A stretch of DNA of 64,000 nucleotides, taken from Bin5 sp965242905. GTDB taxonomy: Bacteria; Chloroflexota; Anaerolineae; Caldilineales; Caldilineaceae. The translations under genes and the position numbers were made by a program. The DNA lies in contig CBDETM010000002.1 in the NCBI GenBank assembly GCA_965242905.1, positions 310,001-374,000 on the forward strand. Reading direction: 5' to 3'. Shown here one piece after another: positions 53,924-62,460 of the stretch (position 1 is the first letter of the stretch; the number at the start of each line of letters is the position of its first letter). The notes beneath the pieces were generated by a model. The model worked only from the letters and a program-made list of their open reading frames with translations, did no database searches and was not told where the DNA came from.

Positions 53924-55333
53924 ATGAATTCAAGGACCGTTGTGACGAATGCCGAATGCCTTGTAACGATGAATGAAGAGCGCGAGGAGATCGCTGACGG
54001 CGCGCTTGTGATGGAGGGTCCGCAGATAGTCTGGGTGGGCGCGACTATCGACTTGCCGGCAGAGTACAAGGACAGGGCGATTACCGACTCTTCGACAACT
54101 CATCTTGACGCGCGCGGGAAGATAGTCCTTCCAGGCTTTATCAATACGCACCATCACTTCTTTCAGACTCTTACGCGGGTAGTTCCGGCCGCGCAAAACG
54201 GCGTTCTTTTCGACTGGTTGCGCGCTCTGTTTCCCATTTGGTCCTGTATCGGTCCTGATGATGTACATGTCAGCACACAAGTGGCGTTGACGGAGCTACT
54301 TTTGAGTGGATGCACAACCAGCAGCGACCACCACTACCTGTGGCAAAACGGGACGCGTCTGGACCACCAGTTCGAGGCCGCGGAGGAGATCGGCGTCCGC
54401 TTCCATGGCGCGCGAGGCAGTGTGAGCCTTGGCGAGAGCAGAGGGGGCTTGCCGCCGGACTGGATGACGGAACAGGAACCCGACATTCTTGTCGAGTCTC
54501 GGAGATTAGTGGAAGCGTATCATGACGCATCCCGATTTTCCATGCGCCGGGTAGTGATAGGCCCGACGAGCCCGTTCAGCGTCACGCAGGAGTTGATGCG
54601 CGATTGCGCAGCACTTGCCCGCTCTTTTGGTCCTGAGATGGATGTACACCTTCACACACATCTGGCGGAGACGCTCGACGAACAAGATTTCTGCATGGAG
54701 CGGTTCGGTTACCGGCCGGGAACTTATGCTGAGGTTGTGGACTGGTTAGGCGATGACGTTTGGCATGCCCACTGCGTGCATCTGAATGAGGAGGAGGTCG
54801 GTAAGTTTGCGCGTACAAGGACAGGTGCAGCACACTGCCCTACGAGCAACATGCGGTTGGCGAGCGGTATTTCCCCGGTGCGGGCGATGCGGGATGCCGG
54901 TGTGAACGTGGGATTGGGCGTGGACGGCAGCGCCAGCAATGATGGCAGCAACCTGATGGAAGAGGTGCGGCAGTGCCTGCTGCTACAACGGGTAATGGGC
55001 AATCCCAAGGGCATGACGGCGCGGGAGGCGCTGGAGATCGCCACGTTGGGCGGGGCCTCTGTGTTGGGGCGCGACGATGTCGGTGCGCTGGTGCCGGGGA
55101 TGGCGGCGGATGTAATCGGATTTGACCTTTCGGCGTTAACTTTCGCTGGGGGCGCGGTGCATGATCCGGTTGCGGCGCTGGTTTTCTGTTCGCCGCAGCC
55201 TGTCGATTTCTCCTTTGTCAATGGGCGGCTCCTGGTTGAGGACGGTGTTCCCCCGCACATTGACGTGCCCAAGTTGGCCGAGCGCCACAACAGGGCTGCC
55301 TTGGCGCTTTTGCGCCGCGCAGAAGGCGGTTAG
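53924..55333 (+). CDS. 8-Oxoguanine deaminase
   Basis: Amidohydrolase that deaminates 8-oxoguanine to urate, purging an oxidised base. 469 aa. Metal ligands His76 and His78 in NTHHHFFQT, His246 and Glu249 in HTHLAE, His283 in HAHCVHL and Asp334 in VDGSASNDGSN are all present; the TTSSDHHYLW and GARGSVSLGES motifs match this subfamily rather than chlorohydrolases. Start ATG 53924. It is alone on its strand context with metabolic genes. Confidence 0.9.
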   Translation: MNSRTVVTNAECLVTMNEEREEIADGALVMEGPQIVWVGATIDLPAEYKDRAITDSSTTHLDARGKIVLPGFINTHHHFFQTLTRVVPAAQNGVLFDWLRALFPIWSCIGPDDVHVSTQVALTELLLSGCTTSSDHHYLWQNGTRLDHQFEAAEEIGVRFHGARGSVSLGESRGGLPPDWMTEQEPDILVESRRLVEAYHDASRFSMRRVVIGPTSPFSVTQELMRDCAALARSFGPEMDVHLHTHLAETLDEQDFCMERFGYRPGTYAEVVDWLGDDVWHAHCVHLNEEEVGKFARTRTGAAHCPTSNMRLASGISPVRAMRDAGVNVGLGVDGSASNDGSNLMEEVRQCLLLQRVMGNPKGMTAREALEIATLGGASVLGRDDVGALVPGMAADVIGFDLSALTFAGGAVHDPVAALVFCSPQPVDFSFVNGRLLVEDGVPPHIDVPKLAERHNRAALALLRRAEGG

Positions 55334-55464
55334 CGGCCGTGTCCTTGGAATCGGAATAGGCCTGCCCTAGAGGGTAGGACGCCTTCAGCACTGTGCTTGC
55401 CCATCCGGATGGCGATGGGTATAGTAGTTTGCAGTTTCCATGGGCGGCCTTACCGATTTCACCG

Positions 55465-58251
55465 ATGCGCAGCCAGACAGTCATTCTCACCCACGAATTT
55501 GCAGATTTTGATGCGTTAGCCTCCTTGCTGGGGGGAGCACTGCTCTTCCCACAGGCGTTGCCAGTCCTGCCGTGGAAACTGAAACGCAACGTCCAGGCCT
55601 TCCTTTCGCTGTACCGAAACCAGTTTCCTTTCGTCGATCCACGACATCTGCCGCGCGGCAGCGTCGAGCTGGCGATTGTCGTCGACACGCGGAGATTTAA
55701 CGCGGTAAAGGGAATGGGGGAAGATTGCCGGCATCTGGTGATTGACCACCATAGTGCGACCGAGCCGCTGCCATCGGGTTGGGAGGTCTGGCAGGATTCC
55801 CTTGGTCCACATACGACGGGTGCCAATGCCACGCTGCTGGTTGAGCGTCTGATGCAGCAGAACAGAGGGCTTTCCCCGTTTCAGTCCACCCTGCTGGCGT
55901 TGGGAATTTACGAAGACACCGGCAGCCTGTTGTATCCCTCCACGACGCATCGCGACATTCGTTGCGCGGCCTGGCTCGTCGAGCAGGACGCCCGTCTGGA
56001 CGTGATGCGACGTTTCCTGAATTTCCCTCCCACCGACGCGCAGAAAGAACTGTCCGCACAGTTGACTGATGGCGCGGAGCACTTGACGGTTGCAGGTCAG
56101 AACGTCGTGCTGGCGATGGCGGATGCCCCCGATTATGAAGATGAACTCAGCGGCCTTGCACACCGGCTGAACGATCTTTTCAACCCAGATGCACTGTTTG
56201 TCGTCGTAAACTTAGCGGATCGCGTGCAAGTTGTGGCCCGGAGCAACACCGATGCCATCGACGTCGGGCTGATCACTGGGCGTCTTGGGGGCGGAGGCCA
56301 CAGGCGAGCAGCTGCTGCCCTGCTGGAAGGGACCGATATTGCGGCGGTTAGAGAGCGTATCGGCCAGCTGGTTCAGGAGCACGCGGTGGCTCCGGCAACC
56401 GTAGCACAGATCATGAGCCGGGGTCGACCACGTACCCTGGAAGACGGGATGACCGTAGCCGATGCGATGGGGTTGATGCAGCGCTACGGCCATGAAGGGT
56501 TTCCCGTTCTTCACGGAGGAGAGGACGGCCGCGGCAGGTTGGTGGGGATCCTGACTCGACGCGAGGCAGACCGGACCCTCGGCCACCGGCTGGGCAAGCT
56601 ACCGGTACATAAAGTGATGCGTCAAGGAGAGTATACGGTTCGCGCGAATGCCCCAATCAGCACACTTCACAAGCTGATGATCGAGAGTGGTTGGGGACAG
56701 ATTCCTGTTGTGGATGCCGGCGGCGAGATGGTCGGAATTGTTACGCGAACTGATCTGCTTAAACTTTGGGGCGAAGAGAAGGAGGCTCCGCCGAAGATTC
56801 CGGATGTCAGTCGAGAATTGGGAGAGATCCTTACCGAAAGCCAACACCGGCTACTCTGGCTAGTGGGTGAGACTGCGACTGAGATGGGACATGCGGTGTA
56901 TGTTGTCGGCGGATTCGTTCGAGACCTGCTGTTGGGGCGCCTCGACAGTTCCGACAGAGCTGGATTCCTGGACATGGACCTGGTGGTCGAAGGGGATGCG
57001 ATCGAACTAGCGGAGCGCATTCAGAGCAGGTGTGGAGGGCGTATTGTCACGCACGCCCGATTCGGTACAGCCAAGTGGATTCTCGACGAGCCCGGCTACC
57101 CGATGACGTGCCCTGACCTGGTAGCCAGCGGCGAGGGGGCCGATCCAGGCCGGTTGCCAGAACACCTTGATTTTGTTACAGCGCGCACCGAGTTCTACAC
57201 GGAGCCGACCGTGCTGCCGACCGTTGAGCAGGGCAGCATCAAACTGGACCTGCACAGGCGGGATTTCACAGTCAATACGCTGGCTGTCGCTCTCACTCCG
57301 GACAGATGGGGGGACTTGCTAGATTTCTACGGCGGGTTGTCAGACCTGAGGACGGGAGTTTTGCGGGTTCTTCACAGCCTCAGTTTTGTGGATGATCCGA
57401 CTAGAATCCTGCGGGCTGTGCGCTATGAACAGAGGTTTCGGTTCCGAATCGACGCGCGGACGCTGGAGCATCTTGTGGATGCGTCGCCGTTGCTTGGGCG
57501 CGTTACGGCGGCGCGAATTCGACAGGAGTTGGACCGGATATTCCGGGAAGAGAGACCTGAAGATACAGTTCAACGCCTAGACGAATTGGGCATTCTCAGC
57601 CGGATACATCCTGCATTGCGGGCCGGAGAGTCCTTTGCCAGTCGGTGCGCATCGCTTCGGGATTTCCTGAGGGCGGGGAGGCAAATTGAGGCAGGGAGCG
57701 GGGGTGACGACAGTGCGGTTGAGGCGATAGCAGGTCAGCTGCAGTTAGACGACACGCCGGTGGAACGACTCTATTGGGGACTTCTCATTTTCGATGTGCT
57801 GCCGGTTGATTGCGATAGCGAAGGCAAGGCGTCACCGATCGAAAAGGAACTGAGCGAAAGGCTGCGGCTTCGAGGCAAGACGCAGGGCCTGATGCGCCAG
57901 CTCAGGATGGTCAAGAGACACGTGCCGGAGTTGACCGACTTACAGCAACGGCCAAGCGAAGTAGTGGCCATTCTCGACAGGGCGCAGCCGGCTGTGTTGC
58001 TGCTGCTTTCGCTTGTGGAGGAGGATTTGTTGCTGCACAGGCGATTGAACTGCTACGTGCACAGATGGCGGCACGTTCGCCCCGCGCTGGATGGAAGAGA
58101 CCTGCTGCAGATGGGATTGCCACCGGGCCCGGGGTATGGGCAGATCATGCGCAGATTGCGCAAGGGTCTTCTCGATGGGGAGATCGAGGCCGGCGAGGCG
58201 GAACGCCAGCTGGCAGAGTCAATGGTACAGGAAATGTTGGAGGCAGCCTGA
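55465..58251 (+). CDS. DHH phosphoesterase-CBS-CCA tRNA nucleotidyltransferase fusion
   Basis: 928-aa fusion. Residues 1-155 form the DHH domain (VVDTRR and DHHS at 94-97), DHHA1 ends with GGGGH (275-279), two CBS domains follow (about 312-436), and a class II CCA/polyA-polymerase head begins near 463 with GG at 482-483 and the metal pair Asp503/Asp505 in DMDLVVEG. Family members of this layout are CC- or A-adding tRNA enzymes; CBS domains may sense adenosyl ligands. GTG 55393 is in frame, but homology starts at ATG 55465. It probably repairs tRNA 3' ends. Confidence 0.9.
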   Translation: MRSQTVILTHEFADFDALASLLGGALLFPQALPVLPWKLKRNVQAFLSLYRNQFPFVDPRHLPRGSVELAIVVDTRRFNAVKGMGEDCRHLVIDHHSATEPLPSGWEVWQDSLGPHTTGANATLLVERLMQQNRGLSPFQSTLLALGIYEDTGSLLYPSTTHRDIRCAAWLVEQDARLDVMRRFLNFPPTDAQKELSAQLTDGAEHLTVAGQNVVLAMADAPDYEDELSGLAHRLNDLFNPDALFVVVNLADRVQVVARSNTDAIDVGLITGRLGGGGHRRAAAALLEGTDIAAVRERIGQLVQEHAVAPATVAQIMSRGRPRTLEDGMTVADAMGLMQRYGHEGFPVLHGGEDGRGRLVGILTRREADRTLGHRLGKLPVHKVMRQGEYTVRANAPISTLHKLMIESGWGQIPVVDAGGEMVGIVTRTDLLKLWGEEKEAPPKIPDVSRELGEILTESQHRLLWLVGETATEMGHAVYVVGGFVRDLLLGRLDSSDRAGFLDMDLVVEGDAIELAERIQSRCGGRIVTHARFGTAKWILDEPGYPMTCPDLVASGEGADPGRLPEHLDFVTARTEFYTEPTVLPTVEQGSIKLDLHRRDFTVNTLAVALTPDRWGDLLDFYGGLSDLRTGVLRVLHSLSFVDDPTRILRAVRYEQRFRFRIDARTLEHLVDASPLLGRVTAARIRQELDRIFREERPEDTVQRLDELGILSRIHPALRAGESFASRCASLRDFLRAGRQIEAGSGGDDSAVEAIAGQLQLDDTPVERLYWGLLIFDVLPVDCDSEGKASPIEKELSERLRLRGKTQGLMRQLRMVKRHVPELTDLQQRPSEVVAILDRAQPAVLLLLSLVEEDLLLHRRLNCYVHRWRHVRPALDGRDLLQMGLPPGPGYGQIMRRLRKGLLDGEIEAGEAERQLAESMVQEMLEAA

Positions 58252-58284
58252 ACAGCGCTGCCAGCACGCACGAGGAAATCTACA

Positions 58285-59451
58285 ATGAAGATCACGGCAG
58301 TCAGTCCAGTTTTTGCGCAGGGGGAGCGAAAGACGTTCGTCTTTGTCAAAGTGGAGACGGATCAGCCAGGGCTGGTGGGCTGGGGAGAAGCCACTGTAGA
58401 GGGGAAACCGCGGGCGGTGGCCGGCTGTGTGCAGGACATGGAGCCGATGATCCTGGGCTTCAGTCCGCTTGAGGTGGAACATTGCTGGCAGGTGCTCTAT
58501 CGCAGCGGCTTCTGGCGACAGGGCGTCATCGGTCTGTCCGCTCTTTCGGGGATCGATCAGGCGTTGTGGGACATCAAGGGCAAGGAGGCGGGCAAGCCGA
58601 TCTATGAGCTTCTCGGCGGGAAGGTACGGGACCGTGTACGGATGTACACGCATTTTGGCGGCGACACGCCCGAGGCGATGGCGGAGAGCGCGCTTTCGAA
58701 GGCGGCGAAGGGTTGGGACGCGGTCAAGACGGTCCCGATACCGATCACAAATATCCTGGACGGGCCAAGGGTATTGGATGAAGCGGAGGCCGGGCTGAAA
58801 GCGGTGCGGGAGGCGGTCGGCAACGGCGTGGATATTTTGTTGGATATGCACGGGCGGGTAACGCCGCAGATGGCGATTCGGTACGCTCATCGATTTGAGC
58901 CGTACTATCCGTTCTTCATGGAGGAGCCTGTGCAGGCGGAGAACCCGGCGGCTATGGCGCAGGTAGCGCGCGCCACCAATATTCCAATTGCCACGGGCGA
59001 GCGTCTCTTTACTCGCTGGGGCTTTCGAGAAATCCTGGAAACAGGTGCGGCCAGCCTGTTGCAGCCGGACGCTTGCCACGCGGGCGGCATCAGCGAGATT
59101 CGGCGCATCGCGGCGCAGGCGGAGGTCTATTATGCCGGCCTTGCACCCCACAACCCTTACGGGCCGGTCTCGACAGCGGCGTGCGTCCACGTGGATTTCA
59201 CGACGCCCAATTTTGTCATTCAAGAGATGGTTGACCCTGACGATTCGCCACTCTCAATGACGGAGTTCGTCGTCGAGCCGTTGACGGTTGTCGACGGTCA
59301 CATTTTGCCGCCCGAAAAACCGGGGCTTGGTGTGGAAGTGGACGAAGCAGCGTGCTCTCGCCATGCACCGGACTTCAGTTCAGGTGAGTTGCGGAGCATC
59401 TCCCGGTCCTATCTTGCCCGCCACCGAGACGGCGGTATTGCCGATTCCTGA
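58285..59451 (+). CDS. D-galactonate dehydratase-like enolase superfamily enzyme
   Basis: Mandelate racemase/muconate lactonizing enzyme superfamily, 388 aa, closest to DgoD. Metal ligands Asp187, Glu213 (FMEEP) and Glu239 (ATGERLF), and catalytic His189 and His289 (APHNPYGPVS) fit the E. coli DgoD set (Asp183, His185, Glu209, Glu235, His285) shifted by four. Predicted reaction: dehydration of a sugar acid to a 2-keto-3-deoxy acid; galactonate is likely but not proven. ATG 58285 lies 33 bp after the CCA gene. Confidence 0.87.
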   Translation: MKITAVSPVFAQGERKTFVFVKVETDQPGLVGWGEATVEGKPRAVAGCVQDMEPMILGFSPLEVEHCWQVLYRSGFWRQGVIGLSALSGIDQALWDIKGKEAGKPIYELLGGKVRDRVRMYTHFGGDTPEAMAESALSKAAKGWDAVKTVPIPITNILDGPRVLDEAEAGLKAVREAVGNGVDILLDMHGRVTPQMAIRYAHRFEPYYPFFMEEPVQAENPAAMAQVARATNIPIATGERLFTRWGFREILETGAASLLQPDACHAGGISEIRRIAAQAEVYYAGLAPHNPYGPVSTAACVHVDFTTPNFVIQEMVDPDDSPLSMTEFVVEPLTVVDGHILPPEKPGLGVEVDEAACSRHAPDFSSGELRSISRSYLARHRDGGIADS

Positions 59452-59510
59452 GCCGGGTTCGCGCCTTGTGAGGGCGGACCTTTCCACAAAACCCGAGGCG
59501 AAGCTATCTC

Positions 59511-60779
59511 ATGGCCCCGATTCTCTCCGGCAAACGAATCGTACTCGGCATCAGCGGCGGCATCGCGGCCTATAAGGCGGTGACGCTGGCCAGCCGGCTT
59601 ACGCAGGCCAATGCGCTGGTGGACGTGATCATGACTCACTCGGCGGCAAAGTTCGTTGCGCCGGTGACGTTTCAGTCGATCACGCAGCGGAGTGTTGCGA
59701 CCGACACTTTCGAATTCTGGCATGATGCCGGCCGGTTGCGCATCGGGCACGTGGCGCTGGCGCATGCAGCAGACCTATTCATCATCGCGCCGGCGACGGC
59801 GCACACGATTGCCCGTCTCGCCCTTGGCCTGAGCGACGATCTGTTGAGCATCACAGCGCTCAGCTACAAGGGTCCAATGTTGCTGGCTCCGGCTATGGAG
59901 ACCAACATGTGGACGCATCCGGCGACGATGCGTAACGTACAAACTTTGCAGGATTGGGGTGTGGATTTCATCGGTCCGGCTGAGGGACGGCTGGCTTCGG
60001 GCGAAGTGGGAGAGGGACGCGTCGCGGAGCCGGAGGAGATCTTCGAGGTCGCCTGTAAGGTGATCGGACGGGGAGGACCTCTGGACGGGTTGCGGGTGGT
60101 GATCACGGCTGGCGGGACACGTGAGCCGATTGATCCGGTCCGATTTGTGGGCAATCACTCGACGGGAAAGATGGGGTCAGCGCTGGCGCGAGCGGCGCGT
60201 GATCTTGGCGCGGATACGGTACTCGTGCATGCTCCATTGTCAGTGCATCCTCCGGGCGGAATCTCGCTGGTGCCCGTGCACACAGCCCAGCAGATGTATT
60301 CGGCCGTGATGGAGGAGCTGCCTGAGACGGATGTACTCATCGGCGCGGCGGCGGTGGCTGACTACCGCCCAACGGACAGCGCTGACCATAAGCTGAAGAA
60401 GACACCGCAGCAGCAGGTGATTTCGTTGGAGAGGACGCCGGATATACTGCATGAGGTTGGAATTCAGCGGGAGGATGGCGGTCCGGGCCCGAGCCTTGTC
60501 ATCGGTTTCGCTGCGGAGACGAACGATCTGGAAGCGAACGCAATCGACAAGTTGAAGCGGAAGAATCTCGATCTGGTTGTTCTCAATGACGTGAGCGCGC
60601 CGGACAGCGGCTTCGCGGTGGATACGAACCGAGTTACTCTGTTCGAGCGCGGTGGTAGCAGAGAGGCCTGGCCGCTTATGAGCAAAGACGAAGTGGCACA
60701 GGCGATAATGCAGCGAGTTGTGGTGCGACTGGGCAGGCTGGACTGGAAAAGGTCTCAGGCGAGAGCCAGGGGCGACTGA
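59511..60779 (+). CDS. coaBC: Bifunctional phosphopantothenoylcysteine synthetase/decarboxylase
   Basis: Two steps of CoA synthesis in one 422-aa protein. The CoaC flavoprotein half has GISGGIAAYKAV, His80 in RIGHVAL (catalytic His region) and PAMETNMW. The CoaB half starts near 185 with the VVITAGGTREPIDPVRFVGNHSTGKMG signature. Start ATG 59511, 59 bp after the dehydratase. Essential housekeeping gene; no unusual features. Confidence 0.93.
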   Translation: MAPILSGKRIVLGISGGIAAYKAVTLASRLTQANALVDVIMTHSAAKFVAPVTFQSITQRSVATDTFEFWHDAGRLRIGHVALAHAADLFIIAPATAHTIARLALGLSDDLLSITALSYKGPMLLAPAMETNMWTHPATMRNVQTLQDWGVDFIGPAEGRLASGEVGEGRVAEPEEIFEVACKVIGRGGPLDGLRVVITAGGTREPIDPVRFVGNHSTGKMGSALARAARDLGADTVLVHAPLSVHPPGGISLVPVHTAQQMYSAVMEELPETDVLIGAAAVADYRPTDSADHKLKKTPQQQVISLERTPDILHEVGIQREDGGPGPSLVIGFAAETNDLEANAIDKLKRKNLDLVVLNDVSAPDSGFAVDTNRVTLFERGGSREAWPLMSKDEVAQAIMQRVVVRLGRLDWKRSQARARGD

Positions 60780-60857
60780 TCCTAGTGCTGGTAAACTGTC
60801 GACAGGTGAATTGGACTACGCATTTGGCGCTCTGAAAGACATGCAAGGATTCTTGCT

Positions 60858-61700
60858 ATGCCTCTCACTTGCAAGCAGGAACGGGAGATCGCGGGCGCGC
60901 TGAGGGAAGTCGATCCGGCACAGGTCTCTGTTTCACGGGAATTATCGGCGGCACAACGGTTGCAGCAAGGACTCTCGATGATTCGAGTCGCCGAGGGTGT
61001 TGCATCCTATCGGTTACGGACACTCCGGCCAGAATTGACCGAAGGAATGTCGCTCGGACTGGCGCGCAAGGCAGCATTGGACGGGAGGGAGGCGGTGGCA
61101 GAGGATCCGCAACAGGAGTTCGGAAATTTCGTCCGTGAGGTTCTTGATGCCCTTGAAGAGGCAAGCGTCACCTACCTGGTGGGAGGAGCCGTTGCCGTTT
61201 GGGGATGGGGTGAGGCCCGAACCACACGGGACTTCGATGTCGTCGTTGATTTGCCGTTGGAGCAGATGGCCGAGTTTTCCAAGGCGCTGGAGGCCAGAGG
61301 GATGCTCGTACCTGTGGAAGTCATTCTCGACCACTACAATTCGCCTTCGGACTTGCCAATCAACGCCATCCACATGCCAACAGGCTACAAGCTAGAAGTT
61401 TTCCTGCTGCGGCCCGAAGATGCGCTTCGTGCAAGTGCATTGCAACGTCGGTTGCTTGTCGATTTCGGTCCGGGAATCGGGGAGGCATATGTCCATTCGC
61501 CTGAGGATCTGATTCTTTATAAGCTTCAGTACTACCGTCTGAGCGGCCAGACCAAGCATATCCGTGACATCGGCAGCATCGTCGCCATGGTGGGTGATGA
61601 CAGCCTTGAACAGGACTATCTTTCGCAGTGGATTGACCGGCTGGAACTAACTGAGATCTGGATGGAGATCAGGAAGCAGTTGGTGCAACCAGACGGCTAG
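60858..61700 (+). CDS. Nucleotidyltransferase-fold protein (AbiEii/DUF6036-like)
   Basis: 280 aa. The N-terminal 85 residues are helical and polar, without homology I recognise. The second part has YLVGGAVAVWGWGEARTTRDFDVVVD, the GG...DxD motif of nucleotidyltransferases (about residues 100-125), then EVFLLRPEDALRASALQRR and a helical tail. This pattern resembles AbiEii toxin or DUF6036 proteins. No antitoxin-like gene precedes it. Its stop overlaps the next gene's stop on the other strand by CTAG. Function uncertain. Confidence 0.72.
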   Translation: MPLTCKQEREIAGALREVDPAQVSVSRELSAAQRLQQGLSMIRVAEGVASYRLRTLRPELTEGMSLGLARKAALDGREAVAEDPQQEFGNFVREVLDALEEASVTYLVGGAVAVWGWGEARTTRDFDVVVDLPLEQMAEFSKALEARGMLVPVEVILDHYNSPSDLPINAIHMPTGYKLEVFLLRPEDALRASALQRRLLVDFGPGIGEAYVHSPEDLILYKLQYYRLSGQTKHIRDIGSIVAMVGDDSLEQDYLSQWIDRLELTEIWMEIRKQLVQPDG

Positions 61701-62404
61701 TATGGGGGTTCTGCCGGGCCCTCGTAGCCACACATGCCGATCCGCGGTGAATTTACAACAGGTAGGATCATGTCATGATCATGTGAATGTTCGTTCACGT
61801 GCCGATCGCACACGAGACAGGGCCTGTTTTCCCAAAGGCATTGGGTGCAAATCCACTCGGCCTTCTTGGGGCAGGCCATGCATTTCATTGTAGGCGCATT
61901 GTTGCGCGATAACAGCCGAATGGGTTTGCCGGCCCAGATACCTGAACGCACAGCAAGTGCAGAAATCAGCAGTTTGGTTGGTGTGCCGAAGTCATACTTG
62001 TATTGCGCCTCAGTTTCCAACTCAAATGCGGCTGCAATCCGTGTGGACATTCTCCTGGTTTCGGCGATTGCCCAATCGATTTCAGTATGTCTATCGTAGT
62101 AGATTTCGTTGATTAGAAAGTGGCTCAAGTGGCCACAACACTCCAGCCAAATGCCTCGCAGGTATTGATCCAACTGGTCAAGCGTGGCCTGGCCTGCAAT
62201 TTCCAGGTGAAGCCAATAGTCGGAACTCCAAACATCCTGGATCAGCAGGTGAATTATCTTCTGCCATTCCCCAGACCCCTTTGCATCAGATTCGATTGCG
62301 CTGGCACGCTCGGCACAGGTCTCCAGATGACGAGTCATTCCCCAGCGAGTGTATGCCTTGCCACAGAACTGACAGTTTCCCCTTGTTGCCCTTCTGCGAG
62401 CCAT
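61697..62404 (-). CDS. Zinc-finger plus pRiA4b ORF3-like protein
   Basis: 235 aa. The N terminus has a C2HC-type zinc finger (CQFCGKAYTRWGMTRHLETC). A pRiA4b ORF3-like domain follows, with WLHLEIAGQATLDQLDQYLRGIW, GHLSHFLI and YKYDFGTPTKLLI. The C terminus is a second Cys/His cluster (CMACPKKAEWICTQC, CLVCDRH). A frame start at 62419 exists, but AAGGAG inside it points to ATG 62404. It meets the nucleotidyltransferase gene tail to tail. Function unknown; the ORF3 family is linked to plasmids and mobile genes. Confidence 0.8.
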   Translation of the reverse strand: MARRRATRGNCQFCGKAYTRWGMTRHLETCAERASAIESDAKGSGEWQKIIHLLIQDVWSSDYWLHLEIAGQATLDQLDQYLRGIWLECCGHLSHFLINEIYYDRHTEIDWAIAETRRMSTRIAAAFELETEAQYKYDFGTPTKLLISALAVRSGIWAGKPIRLLSRNNAPTMKCMACPKKAEWICTQCLWENRPCLVCDRHVNEHSHDHDMILPVVNSPRIGMCGYEGPAEPPY

Positions 62405-62460
62405 TTTTCTCCTTACCATACAGAGGCTGAGTCAGAAGTAAGACTTGGTCCAATCACATC

